DNA from: Lentimicrobium sp.
GTDB lineage: Bacteria; Bacteroidota; Bacteroidia; Bacteroidales; Lentimicrobiaceae
Reading direction: 5' to 3'
Length of the DNA: 6,460 nt
Assembly (NCBI GenBank): GCA_013336205.1
Contig: JAAXUD010000173.1
Location: 1 to 6,460, forward strand
In this document: positions 5,748 to 6,460 of the stretch, piece after piece
Position numbering within the stretch: the stretch's first letter is position 1
Layout: every line of letters begins with the position of its first letter
The notes under the pieces: generated by a model
Seen by the model: the letters and a program-made list of their open reading frames with translations, nothing else
What the model was told of the DNA's origin: nothing
Database searches by the model: none
Made by a program: the position numbers and the translations under genes

Positions 5748-6460
5748 ATGGCATTAAAATGCGGCATTATCGGGTTAACCAACATCGGGAAAACCACCAT
5801 TTTCAATTGTATCTCCAATACCAAGGGGCAGACTTCAAACTTTGCATACAGTACCAATAAATCGAATCTGGGACAGATTAATGTGCCGGATGAAAGACTG
5901 AAGGAGATAGATAAGTTGATTCATTCTGCCAGGATTGTTCCTGTAACAGTTGAGATTGTTGATATTCCCGGTCTTGCCAAAGGTGCAAGTCAGGGAGAAG
6001 GCGTAGGAAATAAATTTCTGGCAGATATCCAGCAAACCGATGCGATTATTCATGTGCTTCGTTGTTTCGATGATGAAAATCTTGCCCATGTTGAAGGCTC
6101 GGTAAATCCGGTGCGCGACAGGGAAATAGTTGACCTCGAACTCCAGATTCGTGACCTTGACCTGGTTGAAAGAAAAATTCAGCGTCTTGAAAAGGCTGCC
6201 AAAACCGGCGACAAGGACGCAAAGCATGGCGTAGATGTTTTGACAAGGGTAAAAGATCACCTTGAAAGTTTTCAGTCGGTTCGCTCGCTGGAGATTGAAG
6301 ATGCTGACCGTCGATTTATCGACGATATGTATCTGCTGACTGACAAGCCGGTTATTTATGTTTGCAATGTTGATGATTCCTCTGCTGTAAAGGGAAACAA
6401 ATATGTAGATATGTTCCGGGAGGCCGTAAAAGGAGATAATGCAGAAGTGCTGGTTGTTGC
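5748..6460 (+). CDS. ychF: YchF/Obg-family P-loop NTPase (OLA1/YchF type), 3' end beyond window
   Basis: The first 237 residues of a protein usually about 363-367 long are present; the frame is still open at the window edge. YchF binds ribosomes and hydrolyses ATP in preference to GTP, and in E. coli is linked to translation initiation and oxidative stress. Visible motifs are the P-loop GLTNIGKTT (9-17), switch II DIPG (72-75) followed by LAKGASQGEGVGNKFLADI (76-94), the family signature IIHVLRCFDD (100-109), PVRDREIVDLELQIRDL (121-137) and the G4 region CNVDD (206-210). A helical, charged segment at about 125-175 is the coiled-coil insertion typical of YchF; the C-terminal TGS domain would lie outside the window. 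The P-loop differs from the usual GLPNVGKST, and G4 reads NVDD where YchF proteins normally have NxxE. ATG 5748 gives the conserved MALxCGI start. It has its own promoter-like box. Confidence 0.93.
   Translation, partial: MALKCGIIGLTNIGKTTIFNCISNTKGQTSNFAYSTNKSNLGQINVPDERLKEIDKLIHSARIVPVTVEIVDIPGLAKGASQGEGVGNKFLADIQQTDAIIHVLRCFDDENLAHVEGSVNPVRDREIVDLELQIRDLDLVERKIQRLEKAAKTGDKDAKHGVDVLTRVKDHLESFQSVRSLEIEDADRRFIDDMYLLTDKPVIYVCNVDDSSAVKGNKYVDMFREAVKGDNAEVLVV

Noticed and set aside
5835..6260. 141-codon reading frame on the - strand
   Set aside because: It is antisense to the clearly conserved ychF coding region.

Overview
The window reads as ordinary chromosome of a member of the Bacteroidota, most likely an environmental relative of the Bacteroidales/Marinilabiliales (inferred, not tested against any database). 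The reasons are promoter -7 boxes of the form TAnnTTTG just upstream of two genes, weak or absent Shine-Dalgarno sequences, a YchF protein of Bacteroidota-like wording, and intergenic DNA full of short palindromes and tandem heptamers of the kind seen in this phylum. All three protein genes are on the + strand.

Layout. Bases 1-62 hold nothing I can assign. Bases 63-132 are ten tandem 7-bp units ending four bases before the first start codon. Bases 137-2350 encode a 737-residue fusion of a PLP-dependent cysteine desulfurase/selenocysteine lyase with selenide, water dikinase (SelD). Bases 2351-3169 are an 819-bp gene-free stretch holding an 88-bp inverted-repeat element, an AT-rich middle with one weak promoter-like match, and a cluster of GC-rich palindromes. 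Bases 3170-5515 encode penicillin-binding protein 1C (PbpC). Bases 5514-5555 carry six more heptamers in the opposite orientation to the first array, followed by further degenerate repeats. From base 5748 to the window edge runs the 5' two thirds of ychF.

Function. The fusion joins two consecutive steps of selenium assimilation: release of selenium from selenocysteine (or persulfide-type mobilisation) and ATP-dependent formation of selenophosphate. No selA, selB, selC, selU or selenium-hydroxylase accessory gene is in view, so the use of the selenophosphate is unknown. PbpC (peptidoglycan synthesis) and YchF (ribosome-associated P-loop NTPase) have no evident functional link to it. The large gaps and separate promoter boxes suggest three independent transcription units.

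I found no CRISPR array, tRNA, rRNA, transposase, phage gene or defence system. The points most worth a second look are the lyase-SelD fusion, the inverted heptamer arrays, the 88-bp inverted repeat and unusual nucleotide-binding motifs in the YchF protein.
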